This document shows, one piece after another, positions 21,362-32,084 of a stretch of 64,000 nucleotides of DNA. Below the pieces are notes generated by a model. That model searched no databases and was not told the DNA's origin. It saw nothing but the letters and a program-made list of their open reading frames with translations. Numbering within the stretch: position 1 is the first letter of the stretch; each line of letters starts with the position of its first letter. The translations under genes were made by a program, and so were the position numbers. Origin of the DNA: Gloeophyllum trabeum ATCC 11539 (lineage: Eukaryota > Basidiomycota > Agaricomycetes > Gloeophyllales > Gloeophyllaceae); NCBI RefSeq assembly GCF_000344685.1, contig NW_006920428.1, forward strand, positions 88,868-152,867, given 5' to 3'.

Positions 21362-23560
21362 TACCAACTTACACCCTTGCCAAAATTGAGCTCAACGCCA
21401 ATCAGAGACTGGCGGGAAATAGATACTCCGTCAGTGACCGCATCGGATGCAACCCAAGTAGAAGAGGGCAGCTGTATTGATTGGGTGCTCATGGAAGCTT
21501 GCGGTGAGTTAGCCACAATTGCCTATAATTCAATCGGGTTGGCTATTCCCCCATAGTAGCCAAGACTCGATACCGTCGACGTGGCATGATGGAAATCCTT
21601 GGAGAAAATGTGCGCAACGCGTTGGCGTACAGGGACAGATAACGGGGAAGAACCAGTCGGAACAGCGGGTTTACTTGAAATAGTGCTTGTAACGTTTTAC
21701 AAACGAACTGTTATGTGAAGGACCAAGAAGAGCTAGACATGCGCCGCTGAAATTTCTCACGAAGTTACACAGTACGACTCGTATTCAAACCGATCTTCGT
21801 ACAATCATCTTGCAAGACGTCAGAAGACCGATGGACCACCAACACCAACGAAGGTATTTCAACTTAAGCCCAGGTGCCAGAACCTTCATATCCCTTTCCA
21901 GCTCCGACGCCATCGAGGGGAGTTCCTGAGACGACACATTAGCTCGGCGGAACACTATACCAGCTTACAACGCTTACCCTTGAACTGGCGAGGACAATAT
22001 CACACGCAGAGCATTCAACGAAAGGGCGACGGCAAGAATAGGATATATGCACGTACCACGGCGAGGACATCGTCTTTGGTATAAAAATCGACGGTGAAGA
22101 GCTCGTCATACGGCTGCACCCAGATGGTACAGTCCCCGTCGATGATCGACGGGTTGCGGTAGTAAAGGATACCGTTGCTAAACAACCCCTTGACAGAGTC
22201 CGGGCCTACGCTAATTGAGAAAGGGGCTCGTCTCGTTGAACCGGGACAGTTGCTACGCACCGGGGATTTTACCGTTGAAGGCCTTGCCCAGCTCCTCGAC
22301 CTTTGGGATCGCGATCAAGGTCGCCCAGTCGACCTCGGCGATGGCCTTGGGGTCGCTCGCTTTGGTCGAGGCGTTCGACGAGCCGGAGAGGAACTTGTGG
22401 AAGTGGTCGTCGGTCACGGTGCCCGACTCGCAGGCTGCGTGAAGTTGCAGACGGCCCTCGAGGTCGGGGTGACCTTTCAGCTCGGAGATGGCTTTGGTTT
22501 GAGACATGTTGCGAATATGGTGAGAGTGGGCAGATTGGAGGAATGAGGGGTGTGGTTGCTTCTTGCTTTTATCCGGCGATTGTATGCACCTATTGTCTCG
22601 AGAACGACGCTTTAGCATGACACACGCGTATCGCGGCGTTGATGAAGGCCCGGTGAAGGGAGGACGGTGTTGACGGTTGAGGTTGTAAATTTGGAAAGTG
22701 AAGGTCACGGAGGGCGGAAGATAAGCGAGGAAAAAATATGTTGAGCTAGTGCATTACGGAAGGTTTGACAGCGTTGAAGCTTGTATTGAGGAATGTCTCA
22801 GTCATTGGAGCCACCGTTCGTCTCATTCAATCCTGATCTTTCGCGTAACACGCTGCAGGCCACCATCACCTTCAGAAGAACTCCGGTGTAAGATTGTTGG
22901 AAGCATAATGAGATGAGGCAAAACGTCCCTTTGCCAAAAATTCTGATGCGTCGGACGTGTCTTCGGCGCCAATTCCATTGTCTCCATTGTCGTTGCCGGG
23001 CGTGAAGACGAGGATATTCTTGACGAGGACCAGAATTCTGGATGCTTGCACCGGCAGAGGCTCTTCTCACCACTGTCAACGTGTCCACGTAATGATTTTA
23101 GTTCAGACATCCAAGTGAACGGAAGACGTGTCGTGGACGCAACATGCGTCTATCTCGGCCTTGATCAAAGCCCGATGAATGGAGGAAGGAGGTTCACGTC
23201 CTCGTTGACAGTGTGGTGGGAGATACGGAATTTGAGAAATTACGTTCAGCTATTGCATTGTGGAAGGTGTAGTGCAGCTTGTATTGATTAATATGCTCAT
23301 CTCACTCACGCAAAGAGCTTGCATATGATCCCATGAAGGCTCTGGGAAATTGAAGCCATTACGGATGTCCATGCCACTGTCAGGGCCAGAGTCTTTCCAT
23401 GTAATCACGCACTTGTAAGACGAAGGTCGTGGGTGCCCTGCCGCTCAGTACTGATATCCGCGTCGCACATCCAGTCAGCACTAGTATCTTCGATTTCAGC
23501 GAGCCACATAGCTGGATACCGTCGTTTGTTCTGCTCGTCCGATAGGTGGCCGAGATTATG
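21362..23560. repeat. Segmental duplication, copy A
   Basis: Diverged, same-orientation match to 28083-30300. It covers an orphan exon (ATG about 21492, MSTQSIQLPSSTWVASD), the small gene at 21864-22507 and about 1 kb upstream of it. That upstream part includes a second possible start exon (MSELKSLRGHVDS near 23108, minus strand) whose counterpart in copy B starts MSELESQ near 29800. The left boundary is clearer than the right one. Confidence 0.75.
21864..22507 (-). CDS. Small conserved protein of unknown function, copy A
   Basis: Unrecognised protein of about 154 residues from four exons. Exon 1 starts at ATG 22507 (MSQTKAISELKGHPDLEG) and ends FNGKIP. The intron (gtgcgt...gcgtag) leads to GPDSVKGLFSNGILYYRNP. 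The second intron follows DDVLAV (gtacgt...gccag) and leads to a 7-base exon, TTCAAGG, giving FKG. The third (gtaagc...ctcag) leads to TPLDGVGAGKGYEGSGTWA and a stop at 21864. The same exon boundaries fit copy B with about 85% of residues shared, which argues that the gene is real and under constraint. The hydrophilic N-terminal half looks helical; the C-terminal half looks beta-rich and ends in Gly-rich strands. No signal peptide or transmembrane segment. A faint resemblance of the Gly-rich C-terminus to VapA-like beta-barrel proteins is not enough for a call. Confidence 0.65.
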
Positions 23561-23830
23561 ACGGTTTGCAGCGAGGTTCTTCCTTTGTTTCTTGGAAGAA
23601 TGGGACATTTATTATTCCAGCTAGCTATGCATAGAGCATATGATAATCGGCTTTTGCCCTCTACAGTATTGCGGATATGCAGCGGCCTGTATAATGGCAG
23701 CAATAACAGGCAAGAATCGGTCAGTGGTCCTGTTATCTCAGAATATGTAGCACATATATCCAGGTCATAAGCTGTAGGAGATATCGTCACACAATCGCAG
23801 GACATAACCGATCCCAGATCTAGCAAACAA

Positions 23831-24121
23831 TCATCCGGCGTCTTCCTCGGATTCGGATAGGAACGACCGACAGGATAGCACGCAGAGCACTGCAGCAAGC
23901 AGACTGAGTAAGAAGTGACTCGAACTGACTTCCATCTCCATGTCAGGATTGCCATCCAGCAACCCGTCCTGGCACTCGCTCCAAGCTTCACAGCAGCCTA
24001 CCTCGTTAGCTATGCGGAAGCATAAGTCGGAACACTGTTCTGACTTACACTGGGGGCAAACAGCGCAGTTCGCTGGCCTGACATGCAAGGAAAATATGAG
24101 GAGTGGGAGAACACGTTCCTA
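23831..24121 (-). CDS. Possible small Cys-rich secreted protein, partial model
   Basis: Tentative. After a possible acceptor (ttctag, about 24121) the minus strand reads a hydrophobic stretch VLPLLIFSLHV. It then has eight cysteines in about 33 residues with spacing C-x2-C-x2-C-x4-C-x3-C-x8-CC-x5-C, an acidic linker (GLLDGNPDMEMEV), a second hydrophobic stretch FLLSLLAAVLCVLSC, and a stop at 23831. A Cys-rich core between a leader-like segment and a C-terminal hydrophobic tail is the layout of small secreted or GPI-anchored fungal proteins. No start codon was found, so the model is incomplete and could be chance. Confidence 0.3.
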
Positions 24122-24130
24122 GAATGTTCT

Positions 24131-24621
24131 CGGCTGCACAAATCAACTCTCAGAACAGGGCAGTAAAATGTTTTCCCACCAATTGAATGGAGATCGATAT
24201 CCCGCCACCAGACATTTGCCTTCGTCCACAGTGTTACTGTGATGCACAGTACACCACGTCGACTCCCAAGACCAGCAAGTACGCGTACTAGAGGATCCCA
24301 TCGCCTTACAGTACCAGTAGAGCCTTGTCCTGAAATGCCGTTCTCGCCAGATTTAAGCCTAATGTATCTTGCTCGCACGGGAGGTGTAGTTTTGATGCAT
24401 AGTTTGGGAGAGCTCGATAAAGACCTGGTCTAGACTTCGCTGGAGAAATAGAGACCCTGCAAGCCTTAGAAATCCTTGAGACAATCATGGTAGGCAGTAG
24501 GTAGACATACGCTTGCGCTGAGCGCTGACAGGAGGACCTGCGATGGTGTCCGAAACCATTGGTTCTTCGATTACTTTCGACTGACGCGTCCGAACGACGC
24601 GCTTCTGAGGATGGCACGTGC
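24131..24621. other. Non-coding, no gene seen
   Basis: About 490 bp with short overlapping open frames on both strands that show no family resemblance. Confidence 0.4.
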
Positions 24622-24800
24622 TAGTGATGCCGCAGCCCCGGACTGGTCCGGGGTTCGGATTTTCGGTGGACCGAACCTGAAATGAGGTCCAGGGGAAGCC
24701 AGGATGCCCGAACCATACTCATATATGGTAATATTGACAGATTCGAACCGGAAGTGGATTGGACTGGACGCTATTTCGGGTTCGCGGTCCCGGAAATGCT
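24622..24800. mobile_element. hAT-like MITE, 5' fragment
   Basis: Begins TAGTGATGCCGCAG like the element at 20597. It shares GGTGGACC, ACCTGAAATGAGGTCCAGG and related blocks for about 180 bp, then diverges without a recognisable right end. Confidence 0.65.
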
Positions 24801-25108
24801 CCTCCTTTGAGAGGGGTTCTGCTCCAGTGGCGCTGCTACAAGGTGCGGACTTATATTATCTCGCATCCCGTAGGCAAGACATTGTCGTGCAAAGAGAATG
24901 CATAGACTCTACTTTGTGCAGTACAATATTGCACTAAATGTTCAGTACTGCATTGCATTTCAATCAGCCCCAATGCCTACATGTTACAGTCAGAATGGAG
25001 GAGCCGCCAGATAAGTATTGGGAGTTTGGGGTATCCAGCCTCCAATTGGTAAACATGCAAGAGATTCAGCTAAAACAATTAATCATGCAATATTGATTAA
25101 CAGACACC
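24801..25108. other. Non-coding, no gene seen
   Basis: AT-rich sequence with no gene. It includes a short palindrome, TTAATCA...TGATTAA, just before the hairpin at 25109. Confidence 0.4.
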
Positions 25109-25157
25109 CATCCTGCGCATTCCGGGAGACGGCACGTCTCTCGGACTGCGCAGGATG
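25109..25157. other. Near-perfect 49-bp hairpin
   Basis: CATCCTGCGCA (25109-25119) pairs with TGCGCAGGATG (25147-25157). After a 2x2 internal loop, CCGGGAGAC pairs with GTCTCTCGG with one wobble, leaving a 5-base loop. A 20-bp stem is far above chance. It is not followed by CTRR, so it is not an obvious Helitron 3' end. Confidence 0.7.
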
Positions 25158-25311
25158 GTAATATTCAGCTGGCCTGCTAAACCACGGAAACCTCCACTTA
25201 TTATGTTCGGCTGGCCACTGGCAGCCTGGGCTGAGATCCGAGGCTCTTCAAGTACACCCAACATCTCTCACAATGCTAGTACTCTCTACAATGTTACTTG
25301 GGGGGAGTGGG

Positions 25312-25618
25312 CCAATGCTGTGCATGGCTGGTTACGAGTCCTGAGCTGGGCATAAGATACTCCCTATTTTACACTGTATATCATAGAGCTGACACAAATA
25401 TTCCTATCTTTCTTGAAGTATCATTTGAATTTCACTAGACCTCTCAGGATCATCTTGTATATTCCTTGATTTGCTATAGAGCTCTGAATATATTATGGAT
25501 TTCCCGCATTTTTCACAATTTTTCTGGCCCTTCTACAGCCTGCAATCAATTCCAGATACCAATGATGTAATGGCTCTGCAGATCGGGTGAACCTGCAGAG
25601 AGCCTATGTCATAGAAGG
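25312..25618. repeat. Left copy of exact 307-bp repeat flanking assembly gap 2
   Basis: Identical to 26271-26577 wherever compared, ending exactly at the N-run. It contains an inverted pair, GGCTCTGCAG...CTGCAGAGAGCC, near its end. Confidence 0.85.
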
Positions 25619-26270
25619 NNNNNNNNNNNNNNNNNNNNNNNNNNNNNNNNNNNNNNNNNNNNNNNNNNNNNNNNNNNNNNNNNNNNNNNNNNNNNNNNNN
25701 NNNNNNNNNNNNNNNNNNNNNNNNNNNNNNNNNNNNNNNNNNNNNNNNNNNNNNNNNNNNNNNNNNNNNNNNNNNNNNNNNNNNNNNNNNNNNNNNNNNN
25801 NNNNNNNNNNNNNNNNNNNNNNNNNNNNNNNNNNNNNNNNNNNNNNNNNNNNNNNNNNNNNNNNNNNNNNNNNNNNNNNNNNNNNNNNNNNNNNNNNNNN
25901 NNNNNNNNNNNNNNNNNNNNNNNNNNNNNNNNNNNNNNNNNNNNNNNNNNNNNNNNNNNNNNNNNNNNNNNNNNNNNNNNNNNNNNNNNNNNNNNNNNNN
26001 NNNNNNNNNNNNNNNNNNNNNNNNNNNNNNNNNNNNNNNNNNNNNNNNNNNNNNNNNNNNNNNNNNNNNNNNNNNNNNNNNNNNNNNNNNNNNNNNNNNN
26101 NNNNNNNNNNNNNNNNNNNNNNNNNNNNNNNNNNNNNNNNNNNNNNNNNNNNNNNNNNNNNNNNNNNNNNNNNNNNNNNNNNNNNNNNNNNNNNNNNNNN
26201 NNNNNNNNNNNNNNNNNNNNNNNNNNNNNNNNNNNNNNNNNNNNNNNNNNNNNNNNNNNNNNNNNNNNNN
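25619..26270. other. Assembly gap 2 (652 N)
   Basis: Run of N flanked by two exact copies of the same 307 bp. Long open frames across it are artefacts. Confidence 0.99.
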
Positions 26271-26577
26271 CCAATGCTGTGCATGGCTGGTTACGAGTCC
26301 TGAGCTGGGCATAAGATACTCCCTATTTTACACTGTATATCATAGAGCTGACACAAATATTCCTATCTTTCTTGAAGTATCATTTGAATTTCACTAGACC
26401 TCTCAGGATCATCTTGTATATTCCTTGATTTGCTATAGAGCTCTGAATATATTATGGATTTCCCGCATTTTTCACAATTTTTCTGGCCCTTCTACAGCCT
26501 GCAATCAATTCCAGATACCAATGATGTAATGGCTCTGCAGATCGGGTGAACCTGCAGAGAGCCTATGTCATAGAAGG
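26271..26577. repeat. Right copy of exact 307-bp repeat flanking assembly gap 2
   Basis: Same orientation as, and identical to, 25312-25618; it begins exactly at the end of the N-run. Most likely the same locus represented twice. Confidence 0.85.
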
Positions 26578-27911
26578 CAGGAGCCAATCAGAGTCCAGGA
26601 ATCCAAACCGACGCGGCCCGCACCTCAGCCACTGACTACAAGCCACTACAATAGTCAATTCCCACGATAAGCAATAAAAGTAAAACCGCCATGCGGACTA
26701 GGACAAGACACACAATCGATAAATTCACTAAAATATTGTTGTAGACCTGTATAGCATACAACCAGGACTAGAGAAAATAAAAGAGAGATAAGACGAAGAA
26801 TTGAGCCCGCAAATGAGCAAACAATGGTCCCAGAGACTACAAAAATGCGCCAAAAGTGGTTTTGTAGTCTCACATACAACCGGACTTCCAATCGGAGTTT
26901 CAACAATGTAGTCTTCAATACAAAACATAACTCCCACGACTTCTCGGCACAAAAGGCTCTCACGGGGTACAACGTTCGGCACGCAGGCATATTTTGCGCG
27001 TAAGGACTCATCCTTCGTACCTCAGGACTCGTAATAGGGGTTAGCAAGCACCTATACAGAACATATATTATACACTAACTGGCCCCATCACACAACTTGG
27101 GAAGTATTCGGCGCTGCGCGGCACGCCAGGTCCGATTCCTCGTAAGGTAAACGAGTGGCAAGGGTTCTACAAGTAGGTAAATAGTCTTTCTAGCCTCCCG
27201 GGTGCTGCGCGGCATCAAGAATACTCCTAGTTATTATATGTTGATCTCAGTGATACTAAATCATATAAGTTCATAACTCTCAAACATAACTGTGTGTGGC
27301 TAGAACCTTCAATCATCCTATACTCAGTGTCAAGTACAGTTATTTCAATACACAATACACTATTTACTTCAGTACTACACTCGGGTAGCATTACTATCGA
27401 GTCACTGAGTCAGTGCACATGCATACTGTAGCTGAGATGCATGTCATCAGGCTGAGGCCTCAATGCTGCCAGTACTATGCCTCGTATGTAACTTACCAAT
27501 CTTGTGCCGTAGGCAGCAGGGTACTTGCCATCGGCGCAATTCCACTCACAGCCGGGGGATGCCTGACAGTGCCATTGGCCCGAGATCTTGAAAGGATCGA
27601 GACCACACTACATATCTGGAATTAGTCCCTATTCACAAACGGTAATTATTGACATGAGAGGTAATAGCTCCTATTTGCTGATGGTGGTAAGATTTGGATC
27701 GGTGGACCTTCCATTTAAGGAGGGTGCTCCCGTTACAGTTAAGGTAATTTGGGCTATAAGGGGTATACCCCCTGTTCAACGCTGGCAATTTTCGATCACC
27801 AGAGTGCCCTATACAACGACTGAACAGTAAACCGATTCTAGGGGAATCGGAAAGGAGGGGTAAGATGCCGGTGCCAGACGGAGCTTCCCGAGTTAACTAG
27901 ACCTTACTAGT
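26578..27911. other. Non-coding, no gene seen
   Basis: About 1.3 kb of AT-rich sequence with short open frames only. A GCTGCGCGGCA motif occurs twice (about 27112 and 27205). I recognise no transposon protein. Confidence 0.4.
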
Positions 27912-27960
27912 AGGTCCTGTCCCAGGACCGACAATAACCGGACCGAGCCGGACCGCGGCC
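27912..27960. mobile_element. hAT-like MITE, 3' fragment
   Basis: Contains GACCGACAATAACCGGACCG and then the same GAGCCGGACCGCGGC block as the right end of the element at 20597-20919. Only about 50 bp remain. Confidence 0.6.
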
Positions 27961-28082
27961 TCCAGTGCAGGGTGGCTGGAAAATACCAAATAACTAAGTA
28001 TACAGGGTATACACATAAGTACATGGGGATAGGCAGCAGCTGGAGAAATATCAATGATGGACCACTACTGCCACTGGATGGA

Positions 28083-30300
28083 CATGTACCAAAGGATACC
28101 CTTGCCAGTGGGGTCGATACTTACGGGAAATTCTGATGCTACGTACAAGAGGGCAGAAGAGTTATGTTGACTGGGTGCTGATGGAAACTTGCGATGAACT
28201 AGCCACGAATGCCTCTTAAAATTGAACTGGCTTGGTGATTCCGCCATAGTAAGTAGATAAGATTTTATACCGTCGATGTGGCGTGATGGAAATCCTTTGA
28301 GAAAGTGTGTGGGCGTACAGGGTTAGATAGCGGCGGAGCATATATTGCGGGGTCAGGTAGTGGTTGTAACGATGCACAAACGAACTGTTATGTGAAGTAC
28401 CAAGAAGAGCCAGACATGCGCCGCTAAAATTTCTCGCAAAGTTACATCACGGCGTGTGTATTCGTACAATCATCTTGCAAGACATCAGCGAACCGATGGA
28501 TCACCGATACTAATGAAGCCATTTCATCTTAAGCCCAGGTGCCAGTACCTTCGTATCCCCTTACAGCTCCGACGCCATCGAGGGGAGTCCCTGAGACGAC
28601 ACAATTAGCTCGGCGGAACACTATACCAGTTTAAAACGCTTACCCTTAAACTGGCGAAGACAATATCAAACGCAGAGCATTCAACGAAAGGCGACGGCAA
28701 GAATAGTATATATGCACGTACCACAGCGAGGATATCGTCTTGGGTATAGAAATCGATGGTGAAGAGCTCGCCATACGGCTGCACCCAGATGGTACAGTCC
28801 CCGTGGATGATCGACGGGTTGCGGTAGTAAAGGATACCGTTGCTAAACAACCCCTTGCAGGAGTCGGGGCCTACATTGATTGAGAAAAGGGTTCGTCTCG
28901 TTGAACCGGGACAGTCGCTACGCACCGGAGATTTTACCGTTGAAGGCCTTGGCCAGCTCCTCGACCTTTTCCATCGCGATCGAGGTCGCCCAGTCGACCG
29001 AGACGATGGCCTTGGGGTCGCTCGCTTTGGTAGAGGCGCTCGACGAGCCGGAGAGGAGCTTGTGGAAGTGGTCGTCGGTGACGGTGCCCGACTCGCAGGC
29101 TGCGTGGAGTTTCAGGCGACCCTCGAGAGCGGGGTGACCTTTCAGCTCGGAGATGGTTTTGGTTTGAGACATATTGTGGTGGGAGTGGGTGGATTGAGGG
29201 AATGAGGGGTGCGGTTGGTTGTGGCTTTTATCCAGTCATATGCAGCTATTGTCTCGAGGATATCGGTCTAGCTCAGAAATGCGACACGCGCTTATCGCGG
29301 CTTTTATGAAGACCCGATGAAGGGAGAAGGTATTGACAGTTGAGGTTGCGAGTTTGGAAAGTGAAGATCGCGAATGGTGAGCATTAGCAGAGGAAGGACC
29401 ACGTTCAGCTATTGCATCAGGGAACGTTTGGGCTTTTAAGCTTACACTGAGTTAACATGATCGTCTTGATCATCGGACCCATGGCGCTCTTATTCCATCC
29501 GGAACTTCCGCCATGTCAGACGTTATACGTTGCAGGCCCGACAGCTCCACCTGTAGACGAATGTCTCAGTGTCAGATTATCGAAAGAACTGAGAGAGGCC
29601 AAACGTCCCTTCGCAAAGACTCTGATTCGTGAGATGTTGACCGCGCCACTTGCATCCAGCCGGACGTGGAGACGAGGACATTCTTGCCGAGGACTAGAAA
29701 TATTAATATTTGCACCCGCACATGCACCTCTCACCGTCGTCGACGTCGCTCAGAATCGCTTGAGCCTCAAGTGCATTATGCTGTGATTCTAGTTCAGACA
29801 TTCGACCTGGATCGATGACATTTTACGAGTAAGAATAGTTCAATCATAATATAATGCCCTGGTCTTACCTGTAACGGCTTCAGAACCTTGATTGGATCAC
29901 CTGCAAGCTCTTCTTTGCATCAATGAAATGAACACGCTGCACTGCACCTTTCGTAATGCAATAGCTCAACGTAGTTCTTCCAATCCCATATGTCCCACCA
30001 CCTGCGATATTTACACATCAATGTCCAAAGTCAACTGTCAACGAAGACGTCAACATCTTCCGCCATTCATCGGGCTTTGATCGACGCCGCCGGACCCGTG
30101 TCACGTTCATGACAGGGAGGTCATGAACAAACCCCAGTTTTAACGTGTTTTCAACCTCCCCGTGCCGCCAGTACGGGGTGCCCTCCCGCGCAGTACTGCT
30201 ATTCGCCTCACGCGGCCAGTCAAGTATCTTCAGCGGGCCACATCGTTGGATACTGCCATCTCTCGTTCTCGTCCGATAGGTGACCCAGATTATTGGCGTG
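28083..30300. repeat. Segmental duplication, copy B
   Basis: Second copy of the 21362-23560 segment, in the same orientation and about 6.7 kb away. It is diverged by many substitutions and small indels throughout, including introns and flanks. The orphan exon near 28140-28180 is degraded here, whereas the small gene at 28529-29172 stays open. Confidence 0.75.
28529..29172 (-). CDS. Small conserved protein of unknown function, copy B
   Basis: Paralogue of the gene at 21864-22507 with the same four-exon plan. ATG 29172 opens MSQTKTISELKGHPALEG; the first splice joins FNGKIS to GPDSCKGLFSNGILYYRNP; later exons give GDCTIWVQPYGELFTIDFYT, DDILAV, FKG and TPLDGVGAVRGYEGTGTWA. The stop is at 28529. 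Differences from copy A are mostly conservative and neither copy has a stop or frameshift, which points to selection on the protein after duplication. Function unknown; no signal peptide or membrane span seen. Confidence 0.65.
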
Positions 30301-30864
30301 CAAGAGCTGTTGGCGACGATTTGCAGGAATAATTTGATTATGATCGATGATCCCGGGAATGAATTTCATAGTTTGCTTAGGGTCGTACTATGGGTAGAGG
30401 AGCTGTTTATACCAGGAACCTGCGAATCGGTCGCAGCTACCGAGCACGCCTTCGGCGGCTTCGTTCGTAGGAAAACTCACAGAGGAGGCTTTCCCTTCCG
30501 CGACTGAAGATGCTACTTGTTGTCCTGGAGAGGGGTATCATCCCGGAGTTCCCAAAAGATGTGATCATCTCAGCGGTCCTTAATACAAGGCGCCTCGGGG
30601 ATGGCCCTGGAGGCTCCGTTTCCAGACTGGAGACAGCAATGGTAGCAATCGGTGACCGTACGGACTGGAGAGTGTGGTACGTTTCAGACGGGGGGAGAGG
30701 TCACGAAGCAGATCCGTTGGAGTGGTCCAGGTGGAAACTAATCAGTGGGACCAGACAACATATGCATTACGTTCTGTGATCGTCTCGGCAGATGTACTTC
30801 GAAGAGCGAGACAATCATGTCCGGGCTCCCATCTTTACCACGTTTAGTGCACAGTTCAGCCCAT
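30301..30864. other. Intergenic, no gene seen
   Basis: About 560 bp between the segmental duplication and the MYND gene. Short open frames are without family resemblance. Confidence 0.4.
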
Positions 30865-31764
30865 TTACCAGACCCATTTGACATTTTTGATCGTCTTGCA
30901 CACTTTCTTGTGGCGTGGCCAGTCTTTCTTCTGACACTGCACCCTATTTCACGGAAGTCAGAAACGTCGACGAAGCTCAGCCGTATTCACAAAGCTGTGC
31001 TCACCCGCAATATCTGAGGGGGAGACGTGTCGCAAATTAGCAACTAGGGGTGCGTGCAGTATTCCGCGCACCTCGTGAGTTTGCAACCGCTGCACCTGTT
31101 GAGCACCGTGCTCTCTCGGATGTCGGCAGTATTATCCTCCTTACAGTAAGCGCAGCTACTAGCCAGCGGATAAACCACACCAGGAGGGCGAGGGATCTGA
31201 GTCGCGCCTCCCCGCGGCGGCTGGCCTGACCTTAGCGCCATCTGCGCCTGAGCTGCTTGGAGCTCAGCTTGGCATGGGGGGTTGTCAGAATCGCACACGT
31301 GAAATACCTGCAGGAGGCGTAAGCCACGCTCAACTATGCGATATAATTACACTGCGCACATATAGATCCAATCTTGGAGGGCTCAGATTCAGCCGGGACA
31401 CGACTTGGTAGCACGTCTCCCTCGCTGGCTGGCCTATATTACGCAGGTATTGGACATAGGCTCTGAGTGGCATGGCAGTAGGTTTCTTACCACAGTATGC
31501 GCACGCCCAGGGCTGGCTATGCTTTAGGTCGGCGCTCATGTCAATCAGGAGCCGTTGAGCCCATTCGTGTATCCCGGGCATGTCTCCCAACAGATCCTTG
31601 GAAGGTAGCAGGGGTCGCGCATCAATTTCAGCACGAAGTCCCTCACTGTACACATTCCCCGTTAGCATTGGCCTCTGTGTCCCAACTTCAGCGAAACTTG
31701 AAACTCACCCATATTCGATTATAGTGAGCTGAAGTGCGGGGATATCTTGGTTCGTGCTTGCCAT
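30865..31764 (-). CDS. MYND-type zinc-finger protein, copy 1
   Basis: Predicted MYND-finger protein (protein-protein interaction module) with an unknown N-terminal region. ATG 31764 opens MASTNQDIPALQLTIIEYG. Exons then give RPLLPSKDLLGDMPGIHEWA, a CAYCG joined to QPARETCYQVVSRLNLSPPR, and VFHVCDSDNPPCQAELQAAQ. The MYND finger begins CAYCKEDNTADIRES and runs through NRCSGCKLTR, YCG and VQCQKKDWPRHKKVCKTI, ending VKWVW with the stop at 30865. The YCG part is supplied by a 9-nt micro-exon (31005-31013) between introns of 58 and 61 nt. Without these splices the frame ends at a stop inside the finger. Its paralogue is at 45061-45938. Confidence 0.75.
31005..31013 (-). other. 9-nt micro-exon within MYND finger
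   Basis: The minus strand reads ctcag, then ATATTGCGG, then gtgagc. It supplies the end of Arg plus Tyr-Cys-Gly, including one zinc-ligand Cys. The paralogue at about 45755 has the same residues with no intron before them, so the upstream intron was gained here or lost there. Confidence 0.65.
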
Positions 31765-32084
31765 GCCGCGTTTGACAACGGGAGTTGCCACCTTTCTGAT
31801 AAGTGTGTAGGATAGGCCGGGCGCGAAAATGTCAATATGTATACAGCGCTGGTGTCTTGAATGATTTGCAAATGAATCGCTAGAAAGCGGTGCAACCCCA
31901 TGTCACTCCCCCAGAAAGGTAATTAGCTTTCCTTTTCTGGACTACGGCAATGTTCGGTAAGTTTATATTTTTTACAGTGCAACTTCGGTCTTTGGCCCAA
32001 TGTACAGAGAAAGCCGGCAGAATCTATTTATTGATACATGCAATAGGTTTGAATGCGTAGTCAAGGGGTCAGAACAGTTCAGCT

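Noticed and set aside
25533..26312. Open frames of 220-260 codons across 25619-26270
   Set aside because: Entirely N-run artefacts.
27125..27160. B-box-like GGTCCGATTCC as a tRNA 3' half
   Set aside because: Flanks do not form a T-arm stem and there is no A-box upstream.
31044..31100. MYND copy 1 as a truncated pseudogene ending CKLTRCAEYCTHP
   Set aside because: Two short introns around a 9-nt exon restore the complete finger; truncation reflects unspliced translation.
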